40,260 bases of DNA from Burkholderiales bacterium (GTDB lineage: Bacteria; Pseudomonadota; Gammaproteobacteria; Burkholderiales; Burkholderiaceae_E). Below are positions 16,243-24,235 of the stretch, one piece after another; the stretch's first letter is position 1, and each line of letters begins with the position of its first letter. Location: contig JAFKGG010000381.1 of NCBI GenBank assembly GCA_017307915.1, forward strand, positions 1 to 40,260, read 5' to 3'. The notes below the pieces were generated by a model. That model was given only the letters and a program-made list of their open reading frames with translations. It was not told the origin of the DNA and did not search any database. Both the position numbers and the translations under genes were made by a program.

Positions 16243-16259
16243 GTCTCGCTGTGCGAAAC
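16243..16259. promoter_or_regulatory. IclR-type operator, copy 1
   Basis: GTCTCGCTGTGCGAAAC has a near-palindromic core, TCTCGC-TGT-GCGAAA, with one mismatch between half-sites. The identical 17 bases recur at 25266-25282 in front of operon B, which ends in an iclR gene. Here the site starts about a dozen bases after the -10 element. An extra CGAAACA lies at 16233-16239, 21 bp (two turns) before the CGAAACA that ends this site. See findings. Confidence 0.6.
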
Positions 16260-16309
16260 AATAAGTAATGCGATGAGGAGGCTGGCAGTAGTGCGTCCAG
16301 GAGAGCGCA

Positions 16310-16500
16310 ATGTTCCCATTCGAATATGTGCGCGTAGCCACGATAGCTGATGCCGCGCAGCTGTTGGCCGAACGATCAGAGGCCAAGCTGTTGGCAGGTG
16401 GGATGACTTTGGTGCCGACGCTGAAGCAGCGCCTGGCGGCGCCCTCTCATCTCGTAGATCTCACGGCGATTCCGGAGCTTCGAGCGATTAGCCGGAGCGA
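16310..16500 (+). pseudogene. CoxM/CutM-type FAD subunit, N-terminal fragment
   Basis: A frame with AGGAGAG upstream of its ATG encodes MFPFEYVRVATIADAAQLLA, then EAKLLAGGMTLVPTLKQRLA and PSHLVDLTAIPELRAIS. This is the first 65 or so residues of the FAD-binding medium subunit of the CO dehydrogenase/xanthine dehydrogenase family, with the AGGMTLxP flavin-binding motif. An intact subunit has about 270-290 residues. Similarity ends near 16500, where a different gene relic begins, and the frame stops at 16549. Promoter, operator and ribosome site are intact, so a truncated peptide could still be made. Confidence 0.8.
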
Positions 16501-16504
16501 AAAC

Positions 16505-17027
16505 CGGATAAGGATATGCTCGCCGAAATCAATACGATCTGACTTTTGACTGTTATTCGGCTCTCAGGCGCTGCCCCATTCCGGTTGTATCGGCAATCCA
16601 GGGCAGGTGCGCCGGCTTCGGCGCGGCTTTGGCAGCCTTGAGCGATGTGTCGTTCGCAGCGGCGTCGGCGACATTCAGTATTCCCGAAATGGCGCACAAC
16701 ATCATGCCGACAATGGTGATGTCGGCGCTCTTCGATCGGATGAACCGAAACGCGATCCTCCATATGGCCTATTCGACCGAGGCAATCTCCGCTGAGGATG
16801 CGATGAAATACGGGCTGGTCAGTCGAGTGGTATCCGATGGGGAAATGATGGGCGCTGCCGAGGGGATTTGCGAGCGGATCGCTCGCTATCCAAAAGCAGC
16901 AGCAATGGGATTGAAAGAGTATCTGCGCCACGCGCCCTCAGTTCATGAGCATGCGGCGATTGACTACGCGCGAAGCCTCCACGCAATGGTCAACACTTCG
17001 AGCGAAATGAATTCGAACAGGAAGTGA
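16505..17027 (+). pseudogene. Enoyl-CoA hydratase/isomerase, 5'-truncated and frameshifted
   Basis: At 16508-16537 one frame reads KDMLAEINTI, a crotonase-type segment, and then hits a stop. A second frame from about 16546 continues with CPIPVVSAIQGRCAGFGAAL and ALSDVSFAAASATFSIPEMA, then AISAEDAMKYGLVSRVV to a natural end at 17027. The first 60-80 residues of the enzyme are missing and a frameshift lies near 16540. The oxyanion-hole region (CAGFGAAL) and the C-terminal helices survive. Since the coxM scrap is fused directly in front, one deletion probably removed the end of coxM, anything between, and the start of this gene. Confidence 0.8.
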
Positions 17028-17072
17028 ATTGAACCTTTTCGGGAGGCAGTAGAGGCGGCCTACGGAACGGTG

Positions 17073-17876
17073 CTACGAAAGGTCAAGGGCCCGCTGCAAG
17101 CGGTCTCTTGCCTGCTGAAGATCCTGCGCAATCTGGCGCATCTTCTCATCAGTAAAGATCTGCTTTGCACCGCCGCTGCTGATTGAGTAGACGGCGGAAC
17201 CCGATTTCGAACGTAGAGGCATGGCGACAGCGTTGATCTCGTCGTTGAATCGGCCCTTGTTTATGATGTAGCCGTCCTTCTTGTAGCGCTTGAATGCCTC
17301 GGCGAATGCTGCTCCCAGTGTTGACCAGCGTTTGTCGGTCCGTTCAATCTTTGCAATGAGAGCGCTTCGCTGGTCACGCTCCATCCCGGCAAGACATGCC
17401 CATCCGCTCGCGGATGACGCGATCGGGAATCGACCTCCCATCACATGTCCAAGAGAGGATGCGGAACCTTGGACTCGCTGCAGCACGACCATTTCAGTGC
17501 CGTCCACGATGCTGAGCGATACGGCGCTCATGTGCTTGAGCGCGATTTCGCTGAGTTCGCTGCGCGCAAGCTCGGTAATGGGGACGCCTGCCAGTGCCGG
17601 ATACCCAAGGCTGAGAATTCGAACGCCGGGGCGTAGATTGGTACCGGAAGCGGGAACAAGATAGCCCAGCGCTTGAAGCGTATGGCACAAACGCCAAACC
17701 GTCGGTTTTGGCAGGCCGAGCATACGTGCCATCTCGCCGACGCCTAGTTCGGGTGTCTCCACGGTGAAGCAGGCCAAAACCTGGAGCCCACGGGCAAGGG
17801 CGGTCACAAATTGGCGATCGAGCGTATCCGCGTCGTCGCTTGTCTCCGGGCTTGGGGCTTTAGGGGTGCGTTTCAC
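17073..17876 (-). CDS. IclR-family transcriptional regulator of operon B
   Basis: The 267-residue protein has an N-terminal winged helix (ALARGLQVLACFTVETPELG, then MARMLGLPKPTVWRLCHTLQ) and a C-terminal GAF-like effector domain (about 100-260), including the GGRFPIASSASGWACLAGM segment typical of the ligand pocket. IclR proteins repress or activate catabolic genes for aromatic compounds. It is the last gene of operon B, 59 bp after the reductase gene, and starts at GTG. Its likely operator is the repeated site at 16243 and 25266. A degenerate copy (GTTTCACACAG) overlaps its own start codon, which could allow autoregulation. Confidence 0.93.
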   Translation of the reverse strand: MKRTPKAPSPETSDDADTLDRQFVTALARGLQVLACFTVETPELGVGEMARMLGLPKPTVWRLCHTLQALGYLVPASGTNLRPGVRILSLGYPALAGVPITELARSELSEIALKHMSAVSLSIVDGTEMVVLQRVQGSASSLGHVMGGRFPIASSASGWACLAGMERDQRSALIAKIERTDKRWSTLGAAFAEAFKRYKKDGYIINKGRFNDEINAVAMPLRSKSGSAVYSISSGGAKQIFTDEKMRQIAQDLQQARDRLQRALDLS

Positions 17877-17878
17877 AC

Positions 17879-17923
17879 AGAAGACCTCAGGCAGCCAAAC
17901 CTATTATGTTAGCAGGGTCTTCT
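17879..17923 (-). repeat. Inverted repeat just before iclR
   Basis: AGAAGACC (17879-17886) and GGTCTTCT (17916-17923) are exact inverted copies 29 bp apart. They fill most of the gap between the reductase stop and the IclR start. They could be a second operator or a hairpin that reduces iclR translation relative to the enzymes. Nothing in the sequence decides between these. Confidence 0.4.
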
Positions 17924-17935
17924 CAGAGCAAAGAA

Positions 17936-18937
17936 CTAGGAAATCCTGAAAACGATCTTTCCGTAGTGCTCGCCGTTTGCGAGCGACTTCATGGCGGTAT
18001 TGACATCGCCAAAGTTGAGCACCGTGTCGATCGACGGGACGATCTCGTGCCGGGAGACGAAATCGAGCATGGATTCAAAGTCTCTTGGAGAACCCATTTT
18101 GGTTCCCAGCAAGGAAAGCTGCTTCCGATAGAAGTTGCGCATATCCAGCGCCGGGGAAGGGCCGGCAGTCAAACCAAAGTAGACAATGCGTCCACCCGGA
18201 GCAGCGAGATCGACGAATTTGGGGAAATCGTCGCCACAGGCGCTGTCGACGATCAGATCGAAACCTCGCCCGGCCTTGGCTTTCAATTTTGCTTCCCAGC
18301 CAGGTGCCCGATAGATCTCGCCATCGACTGCGCCGAGTGCGCAGGCCCGCGACAACTTGTCAGCGGAGCTGCTCGTTACATAAACGCGGGCGCCCGCCGC
18401 AACGGCATATTGCAGCATGAACTGTGCAACACCGCCGCCGATGCCCGTGATCAACAGCGTTTCGCCGTGCGCCAATTGGCCGCGGCTGAATAGCGCGCGA
18501 TAGCCGGTTAGGCCGGATAAGGGCAGAGCTGCAGCCTGAACGAAGTCGAGATGTTCTGGTTTCCTGCACAGCTGTGCCGCCGAGATGCGCAGCTGCGTTG
18601 CAAAAGTGCCGTTGTCCGGGGTGCCTAGCGTTCTGAAATCATCGGCGGCGTAATGCTCGCTGTCACCCCACCCGATGGCAGGGTTCACGACAACCTCGGC
18701 GCCGAGCCAATCCTGCGAGACGCCTGGGCCGACAGCGCCGACGACGCCGGCTCCGTCGGCGCCGAGCGTGACCGGCAACTTGCTGATGAAATAGTTGCCC
18801 TGCTGAAGCCAGACGTCGCGATGATTCAAGGCGGCAGCGCGGAGTTGTACGATGGCCTCTCCGGGCCCTGGCACAAGATCGTCGACCTCATCCAAGGTCA
18901 GATCCTGGCCGTGCGCTCTCAATGTCCAAGTCTTCAT
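17936..18937 (-). CDS. Medium-chain dehydrogenase/reductase, quinone-oxidoreductase-like
   Basis: This 333-residue protein has the MDR fold: a GroES-like N-terminal domain (ALNHRDVWLQQGNY, LGADGAGVVGAVGPGV) and a Rossmann domain with the NAD(P) motif TGIGGGVAQFMLQYAVAAGA. The GHE motif and ligands of the catalytic zinc are absent, which places it with zinc-free quinone-reductase-like members. In operon B it might oxidise a diol, alcohol or dihydrodiol intermediate, or reduce an enone. The gap to the aldehyde dehydrogenase is 32 bp. Confidence 0.88.
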   Translation of the reverse strand: MKTWTLRAHGQDLTLDEVDDLVPGPGEAIVQLRAAALNHRDVWLQQGNYFISKLPVTLGADGAGVVGAVGPGVSQDWLGAEVVVNPAIGWGDSEHYAADDFRTLGTPDNGTFATQLRISAAQLCRKPEHLDFVQAAALPLSGLTGYRALFSRGQLAHGETLLITGIGGGVAQFMLQYAVAAGARVYVTSSSADKLSRACALGAVDGEIYRAPGWEAKLKAKAGRGFDLIVDSACGDDFPKFVDLAAPGGRIVYFGLTAGPSPALDMRNFYRKQLSLLGTKMGSPRDFESMLDFVSRHEIVPSIDTVLNFGDVNTAMKSLANGEHYGKIVFRIS

Positions 18938-18969
18938 GCTGTTGATGTCCGGTCTGAGTTGGCCGCGAG

Positions 18970-20436
18970 TCAGGAAGCGTCGCTCACGAGGATGTTCACC
19001 GACTTCTCTTCGGTGTAGCCAAGAATGTCGGCCAAACCCTCTTCGCGACCGACGCCGCTGTTCTTCATCCCGCCATAGGGCATGTTTCTATAGTGCGTGC
19101 CCACGCCGTTCACCCACACATACCCGGCCTGGACAGCGGCCGCGACGCGAAGTGCGCGGTCGATATCGCGGCTCCAGACGGCTGCAGTCAGGCCGAATTC
19201 GACCGAGTTGGCGATGTCGATCGCCTGTTCCTCGGTATCGAAGCGCATGATCGACAGCACTGGCCCGAATACCTCTTCGCGGGCCAGTCGCATTTCAGGC
19301 CTGACGTCTCGAAAAACGGTGGGCATCACCCAGTATCCCTTCTCGAACTGTCGCCCTTCGGGCCTCTTGCCACCGGCGATGAGTTCGGCGCCTTCCTGGG
19401 GGCCGAGTTCGATGTAGGACATGACCTTTCGGTAATGCCCCAGAGAATTGATCGGCCCCATGCTCGAGCTGGCATCGAGAGGGTGACCGAGCTTGATGCG
19501 CGCCACACGCTCCAGGACCAATGCGGTGACTTCCTGATAGATGTCTTTGTGCAAGAGAAGGCGGCTTGTTGAGCCGCACGATTGCCCCTGCCAGCTGAAA
19601 TTCATGCCTGCAACCGCCGCATCGGCGACGCGGTGCAAGTCGACATCGGGAAAGGCAATCAGAGGGTTTTTTCCGCCCAGCTCCAGCGACACGTGTTTGA
19701 CTGCAGTCTCTGCCGCCGCCTTCTGGATTGCGCGACCGGCCGGTACCGAGCCAATGAAGGCAATACGCTTGACGTCGGGATGACGCACGAGCGCCTCGCC
19801 GGTTTCGCGGCCGCCGGTGACGATGTTCACGACGCCTGCCGGAAGGTGTTCAGCGCACAGTTCTCCCAAAAGGGAGGCGGAGAGCGGACTTTGTTCCGAC
19901 GGCTTGATCACCATCGTATTGCCGCTGATCAGAACCGATGAAATTCGGGCGGCGGCGAAACCGAATGGGTGATTGAAGGCGACGATGCGTCCCACGACGC
20001 CGTACGGAACACGAGTGGTGAAATGGAGATTGTTTCCAACGCCTGGTACAGAGAACCCCTTTACTTCGTAGCCATATCCGGCGGCGAAGCGGATTCGCTC
20101 CGCAGCGCTTAGCACGTCCTTGTGCATCGGCCCTAGCAGGTTGCCAGTGTCCCTCGCTTCGAGCCGGGCGATCTTCGCTGCGCTCTTTTCGATCGCGTCG
20201 GCCAGCTTGTTCAAGCGCGCGACTCGATCGGGAATCGAGGTTCGTGCCCAGCCGATTTGAGCCCGCTTTGCGGCCGCGACCGCGGCGTTCATGTCAGCAG
20301 CCGAACCCAAGGGCATGCGACCGATGACGCTTTCGTCGGCCGGATCGATCGAGTCCAGCCACGCGCCTGATTCGCTGGCAAGCATCTGGCCGTCGATCAA
20401 CATCCGGCCGTCGAAGAAGCTGTCGGAGTTATCCAT
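18970..20436 (-). CDS. NAD(P)-dependent aldehyde dehydrogenase
   Basis: The 488-residue enzyme belongs to the aldehyde dehydrogenase superfamily and oxidises an aldehyde to its acid. The Glu motif is VSLELGGKNPLI, and the catalytic Cys is in WQGQSCGSTSR (Cys287 counted from ATG 20436). The cofactor-binding FIGSVPAGRAIQKAAAE and the C-terminal EEVFGPVLSIMRF and PYGGMKNSGVGREEG blocks are present. ATG 20436, with GGTGGA just upstream, is preferred to the in-frame GTG 20448. Placed after the GMC oxidoreductase (15 bp gap), it most likely takes the aldehyde that enzyme makes and produces a carboxylate. Confidence 0.95.
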   Translation of the reverse strand: MDNSDSFFDGRMLIDGQMLASESGAWLDSIDPADESVIGRMPLGSAADMNAAVAAAKRAQIGWARTSIPDRVARLNKLADAIEKSAAKIARLEARDTGNLLGPMHKDVLSAAERIRFAAGYGYEVKGFSVPGVGNNLHFTTRVPYGVVGRIVAFNHPFGFAAARISSVLISGNTMVIKPSEQSPLSASLLGELCAEHLPAGVVNIVTGGRETGEALVRHPDVKRIAFIGSVPAGRAIQKAAAETAVKHVSLELGGKNPLIAFPDVDLHRVADAAVAGMNFSWQGQSCGSTSRLLLHKDIYQEVTALVLERVARIKLGHPLDASSSMGPINSLGHYRKVMSYIELGPQEGAELIAGGKRPEGRQFEKGYWVMPTVFRDVRPEMRLAREEVFGPVLSIMRFDTEEQAIDIANSVEFGLTAAVWSRDIDRALRVAAAVQAGYVWVNGVGTHYRNMPYGGMKNSGVGREEGLADILGYTEEKSVNILVSDAS

Positions 20437-20451
20437 ATGTCCACCCACTAG

Positions 20452-22056
20452 TTAGTTGCCCGCCGCAATCCACTCTGAGGCTCGTTCGGCAAGCATCAGA
20501 ACCGCCGCATTGATATGGGCCGAAGGCAGATCCGGCATGACAGATGCATCGACGACTCGAAGCCCTTGAAATCCGTTGACGCGAAACCTCGGATCGAGCA
20601 CTGCCTGCGCATCTGTGCCCATGCGACAGGTGCCGCCTGGATGATTGGCCGTGATCGCGGTCTTGCGTATCCAGGCATCGATGTGTGCGTCATCCTTCAC
20701 CGTGGGGCCGGGCGCCAATTCGGTTCCTCTGAACTCGTCCATCGCGGGTGTAGCGCACAGTTCGCGCCCGAGCTTGAAAGCCTCACGCAGGGTTGCAAGA
20801 TCATGAGGATCGGCCAGAAGGTTGTACTGGATCCGGGGCGCGGCAAACGGATCGCTGGAACGAAGCTCGACTTGACCGCGACTTCTGGGGTGCAGCAGCG
20901 TTGGGCGCAGGCCGAATGCGTCGGCTGTTGGGCGGCGAACGGCGGGAAACCAGACTCGAGCGCCCAAGGGAGCGTTGCGGAACATGTACTCGATATCGGG
21001 CACCTCCGAATCCGGATGCACCTTCACGAAGGCATGCAAGCCGGACGGAAGCGCGGTTGCCGGCCCGGTTCCGAAAAGGTAAGCACGCGTCATCGCGCGT
21101 GCCATTCTGTCGAATCGCAGCAGCGATTGAAACGGGCCCGAGGAACGCCTCGACCACATCATCTGAACAGCGGGGTGATCCTGCAGATTCTGCCCGACCG
21201 GCAAGTCGGCGAGCACCTGTACACCCACACTCCTGAGATGCTCTGCAGGCCCGATGCCGGATAGCATCAGCAGCTTGGGGCTGTCAAAGGTGCCGGCGCA
21301 CAACAGTACTTCTGCGGCTGCGTGCGCCGTGTTCACTTGGCCGCGATGGAGAAACTTCACGCCAACCGCTCGCTGCTGGTCGAAGATCAGGTTCAGCGCG
21401 TACGCGCCGGTCAAGATCGTGAGATTTTTTCGCCCGCGAATCGGGTTGAGATACGCGACGTCTGCGGATGATCGACGACCGGATCCCACCGCGAACTGGC
21501 TTGGCCCAAAGCCTTCTTGCCGCTCGGCGTTGTAGTCTTCATTGATCGGGAAATTCTTTCGCTTTGCCGCTTCCAGCCAGGCGTGCGTCAATGGATCGCG
21601 AAAGCTGGAGTATTGAACGCAAACCGGGCCGTCGCCGCCGCGGTACTCGTTCTCGCCCAGTTGCCAGCGTTCAGAGCGCTTGAAATAGGGGAGCACCTCA
21701 GCGTAAGACCACCCCTGAGCACCACCGGCTGCCCATCGATCGTAGTCGCGTGAGTTGCCGCGGGTGTGCGCCATCATGTTCACCGACGAGGAGCCACCCA
21801 GGAGCTTGCCTCGCATTGAATCAATGACTCGGCCGCCCAGACCGGGTTCCGGCTCGCTTTTATAGCCCCAGCCGAACATCCGGCGCTCGTAGATCATCCC
21901 CGCACCGAGCGGGATGCTGATCAGCGGGTGATGCACGCGGCCTCCCGCCTCGAGCAGCAGAACGCGCGAGCGCGGATCGGTGCTGAGGCGGTTGGCTAAT
22001 ACGCACCCGGCAGAGCCGCCGCCGACGACGATGTAGTCGACGTCAAATCGAGCCAT
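20452..22056 (-). CDS. GMC-family FAD-dependent alcohol oxidoreductase
   Basis: The 534-residue flavoprotein matches choline dehydrogenase and alcohol-oxidase-like GMC enzymes. The FAD-binding start is DYIVVGGGSAGCVLANRLST, followed by GGRVIDSMRGKLLGGSSSVN (GMC signature 1) and LLCAGTFDSPKLLMLSGIGP (signature 2). The catalytic His region is ITANHPGGTCRMGTD, and the C-terminus has DASVMPDLPSAHINAAVLML. It has no signal peptide. Members oxidise primary alcohols including polyethylene glycol and aryl alcohols; here it probably turns an alcohol side chain of the substrate into the aldehyde used by the next gene product. Confidence 0.95.
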   Translation of the reverse strand: MARFDVDYIVVGGGSAGCVLANRLSTDPRSRVLLLEAGGRVHHPLISIPLGAGMIYERRMFGWGYKSEPEPGLGGRVIDSMRGKLLGGSSSVNMMAHTRGNSRDYDRWAAGGAQGWSYAEVLPYFKRSERWQLGENEYRGGDGPVCVQYSSFRDPLTHAWLEAAKRKNFPINEDYNAERQEGFGPSQFAVGSGRRSSADVAYLNPIRGRKNLTILTGAYALNLIFDQQRAVGVKFLHRGQVNTAHAAAEVLLCAGTFDSPKLLMLSGIGPAEHLRSVGVQVLADLPVGQNLQDHPAVQMMWSRRSSGPFQSLLRFDRMARAMTRAYLFGTGPATALPSGLHAFVKVHPDSEVPDIEYMFRNAPLGARVWFPAVRRPTADAFGLRPTLLHPRSRGQVELRSSDPFAAPRIQYNLLADPHDLATLREAFKLGRELCATPAMDEFRGTELAPGPTVKDDAHIDAWIRKTAITANHPGGTCRMGTDAQAVLDPRFRVNGFQGLRVVDASVMPDLPSAHINAAVLMLAERASEWIAAGN

Positions 22057-22098
22057 GGCAGGACGGCCGTGTCAGATGAATCTCGGAAATGAGGTGCA

Positions 22099-23199
22099 TC
22101 AATCCTGCTCGAGAAGGCGTTCCAGAATCCGCTTGCACCGGGCCGGGCCGAGGTCGACGATCATGAGCGTGGGATTGAGCTTTCCGCCCTTCGAATCGAG
22201 AACGCGCTGCTGCGCTTCGATGATCGGAGCATCCTGCTCCGCGAAGGCGTATCGGCGGTTCTTCGCAATCTTCGCGCTCAGTTCATCGTTCGCCCCCGGG
22301 TCGGTTTGAACGTTGAACCTCACAGCCATGAAGTGATAGTGCGTGGTGCGCTCCGTCTCGGGCGTAAGCAGATGAATTCCGTAGTAGCCCACTGCGTTGT
22401 CTCGGGTGTCGCCGGGCAGGCATGCACCCTGAGTCAGCAATAAATAGGATGGCGCCGTCCAGCGGATCGAGCTGAACTTGTCGACCGTATAGGTGTCATG
22501 AGGCCAGTATTCGCGATGCAGGCCCACCAGTTGTACGCCTTTCGCCGACCTGTGCACAATCACGCAATTGCCTTCCTCGACTGCGGTGATCTCGGAATTG
22601 GCGCTGTCTTCGTTCGCCAGCAGGCCGTCGTGCAGGTATATGCCGTGGCTGAGGTCGAGAAGATTGTCGGCCACGAGTTGGACGTGCGCCTTGACGATGA
22701 TGCGATCGCGCTTGGTCGCGTGTGCAGGATCGGCTTTGTCGATGACGCTGTAGTCGGGGATCTGAGACGGATCGGGTTCACGATCGCCCATCCAGATCCA
22801 GAGGCACGTGTGCTTTTCAAGCACGGGCCAGCTTCGAGTGTTCATCCCCGAAGGAATGGCGCCATTGCCATGGGGGTTGTGAACGCACTTTCCCGTGCCA
22901 TCGAACTCCAAGCCATGATAGGGACACCGGATTCGATCGCCGGGCAGGAGCTTGCCTTTGTCCAGCGGAACGAATCGATGCGGACATTGGTTCGTCAGAG
23001 CGGCGACCGTGCCGTCTTCCCGGCGATAGAAGACGATCGATTCATTCAAGATGGTCCGCTCGACGAGGGCGCCCGGCTTCAGATCCTCGGACCACATCGC
23101 CACATACCAGGCATTTCTTAGAAAGCGTGGTTGAAAGTACTCGGAACTCCCGCGGCTCCGGACTTGAATGGGGGAGGAGGGTTGTAATTGTGCAGACAT
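22099..23199 (-). CDS. Rieske non-haem iron oxygenase, phthalate/vanillate type
   Basis: The 366-residue protein is an oxygenase component with a Rieske [2Fe-2S] site, CPH (Cys72, His74) and CPYH (Cys92, His95). The mononuclear iron motif is N-x2-D-x2-H-x4-H (Asn178, Asp181, His184, His189), with the third ligand probably the Asp in FAEQDAPIIEAQQ. This pattern and length fit the family of phthalate 4,5-dioxygenase, vanillate O-demethylase and related alpha-only enzymes. ATG 23199 with GGAAACC upstream is preferred to TTG 23211. It hydroxylates or demethylates an aromatic ring. No ferredoxin reductase gene is in operon B, so electrons must come from a partner encoded elsewhere. Confidence 0.94.
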   Translation of the reverse strand: MSAQLQPSSPIQVRSRGSSEYFQPRFLRNAWYVAMWSEDLKPGALVERTILNESIVFYRREDGTVAALTNQCPHRFVPLDKGKLLPGDRIRCPYHGLEFDGTGKCVHNPHGNGAIPSGMNTRSWPVLEKHTCLWIWMGDREPDPSQIPDYSVIDKADPAHATKRDRIIVKAHVQLVADNLLDLSHGIYLHDGLLANEDSANSEITAVEEGNCVIVHRSAKGVQLVGLHREYWPHDTYTVDKFSSIRWTAPSYLLLTQGACLPGDTRDNAVGYYGIHLLTPETERTTHYHFMAVRFNVQTDPGANDELSAKIAKNRRYAFAEQDAPIIEAQQRVLDSKGGKLNPTLMIVDLGPARCKRILERLLEQD

Positions 23200-23226
23200 G
23201 GCGGTTTCCAATTGATTGGCCGCGAT

Positions 23227-24207
23227 TTAGCCGTCAACGTTGACGAACAGATCGTCGATGGGGACGCGTTTGCCTATGATTGATTGGTCGAGCAGATACT
23301 CCATGAACTTTTCCAACGTATGGCGGTTCGCATCCAGGCCGTATGGATACGGATCCCCACCAAACAGGTCCGCAATCTCGTCGACGTCAGCAGGAAGCCA
23401 GGGAATCATGTTGACTGGGGCCCCGAGATATCGGAGCCGTTTCAGGGCGGCCTGCTTGGACTCTTCGCACGCACGGTAAATGCTTGAGGCTATGAACGGA
23501 TGTTGTTCATAGAGTTCCTTCCGGATCACCATGACATGCATGATCGGAAAGATCCGCGTCCGTTCGTAGTAGTCTTTTTCGACCGCCTTGAAATCTTCGA
23601 ACAGGCGCCGAACGTTCTTGTCCGTGCGGATTGCCTCGGGCAGCGTCGTTCCGATCGTGGCGTCGATTTCGCCGAGGCTGATCAGTTCGCTCAGCGTCTT
23701 GCCGGTTTCGTTCTGAACGATGTGCACCGGCTTGTGCATGGGTAGAACGTTGGGATCGCCGTGCTTTCCCGATGCATTGATGGCGCCTTGAACCCAGGTA
23801 CAGGCAGACAGATCGACCGAGAAGTGCTCCTGCAGCATGCCCCGGATCCAAACCGCTGCACTCATCGTATAAAGCGGAACGCCGATGCGTTTGCCGGCGA
23901 GGTCGCTCGGCTGAGATATCCCGGACCTGGTGTTGATGCTGATCATTCCATGGCGGAACGCCCGCGAAGGAAATACGGGAATCGCGACGAACGGGCATTG
24001 ATCGGCAGTGAAGCGGCTCATGAACTCCGACATCGACATTTCTGCGACGTCGAACTCCAGCTTTCCGGTCATTCTGTCGAAGACCGCGCGGGGCGAGAAG
24101 AAAGGTTCGAAATCAAGCTCGATGCCTTGGGCCTTCACCTCTCCTGTGTAAAGCGCGAGCATTCGGTCATACAAGCTGGCCGCGAATCGGATTCGAACTG
24201 CTGACAT
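23227..24207 (-). CDS. 4,5-dihydroxyphthalate decarboxylase-like protein
   Basis: The 326-residue protein resembles Pht5/OphC, the decarboxylase that converts 4,5-dihydroxyphthalate to protocatechuate. That enzyme belongs to the periplasmic-binding-protein-like superfamily. Typical stretches are RHGMISINTRSGISQPSDLA, GKRIGVPLYTMSAAVWIRGM, LPMHKPVHI and FIASSIYRACEESKQAA. There is no signal peptide, so it should be cytoplasmic and enzymatic, not a transport receptor. ATG 24207 follows AAGGAT. The neighbouring Rieske oxygenase fits a hydroxylate-then-decarboxylate scheme, but many homologues are uncharacterised, so the exact substrate is inferred. The gap to the Rieske gene is 27 bp. Confidence 0.85.
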   Translation of the reverse strand: MSAVRIRFAASLYDRMLALYTGEVKAQGIELDFEPFFSPRAVFDRMTGKLEFDVAEMSMSEFMSRFTADQCPFVAIPVFPSRAFRHGMISINTRSGISQPSDLAGKRIGVPLYTMSAAVWIRGMLQEHFSVDLSACTWVQGAINASGKHGDPNVLPMHKPVHIVQNETGKTLSELISLGEIDATIGTTLPEAIRTDKNVRRLFEDFKAVEKDYYERTRIFPIMHVMVIRKELYEQHPFIASSIYRACEESKQAALKRLRYLGAPVNMIPWLPADVDEIADLFGGDPYPYGLDANRHTLEKFMEYLLDQSIIGKRVPIDDLFVNVDG

Positions 24208-24235
24208 TGGAGATCCTTGGATGATGTGAGGCTGG

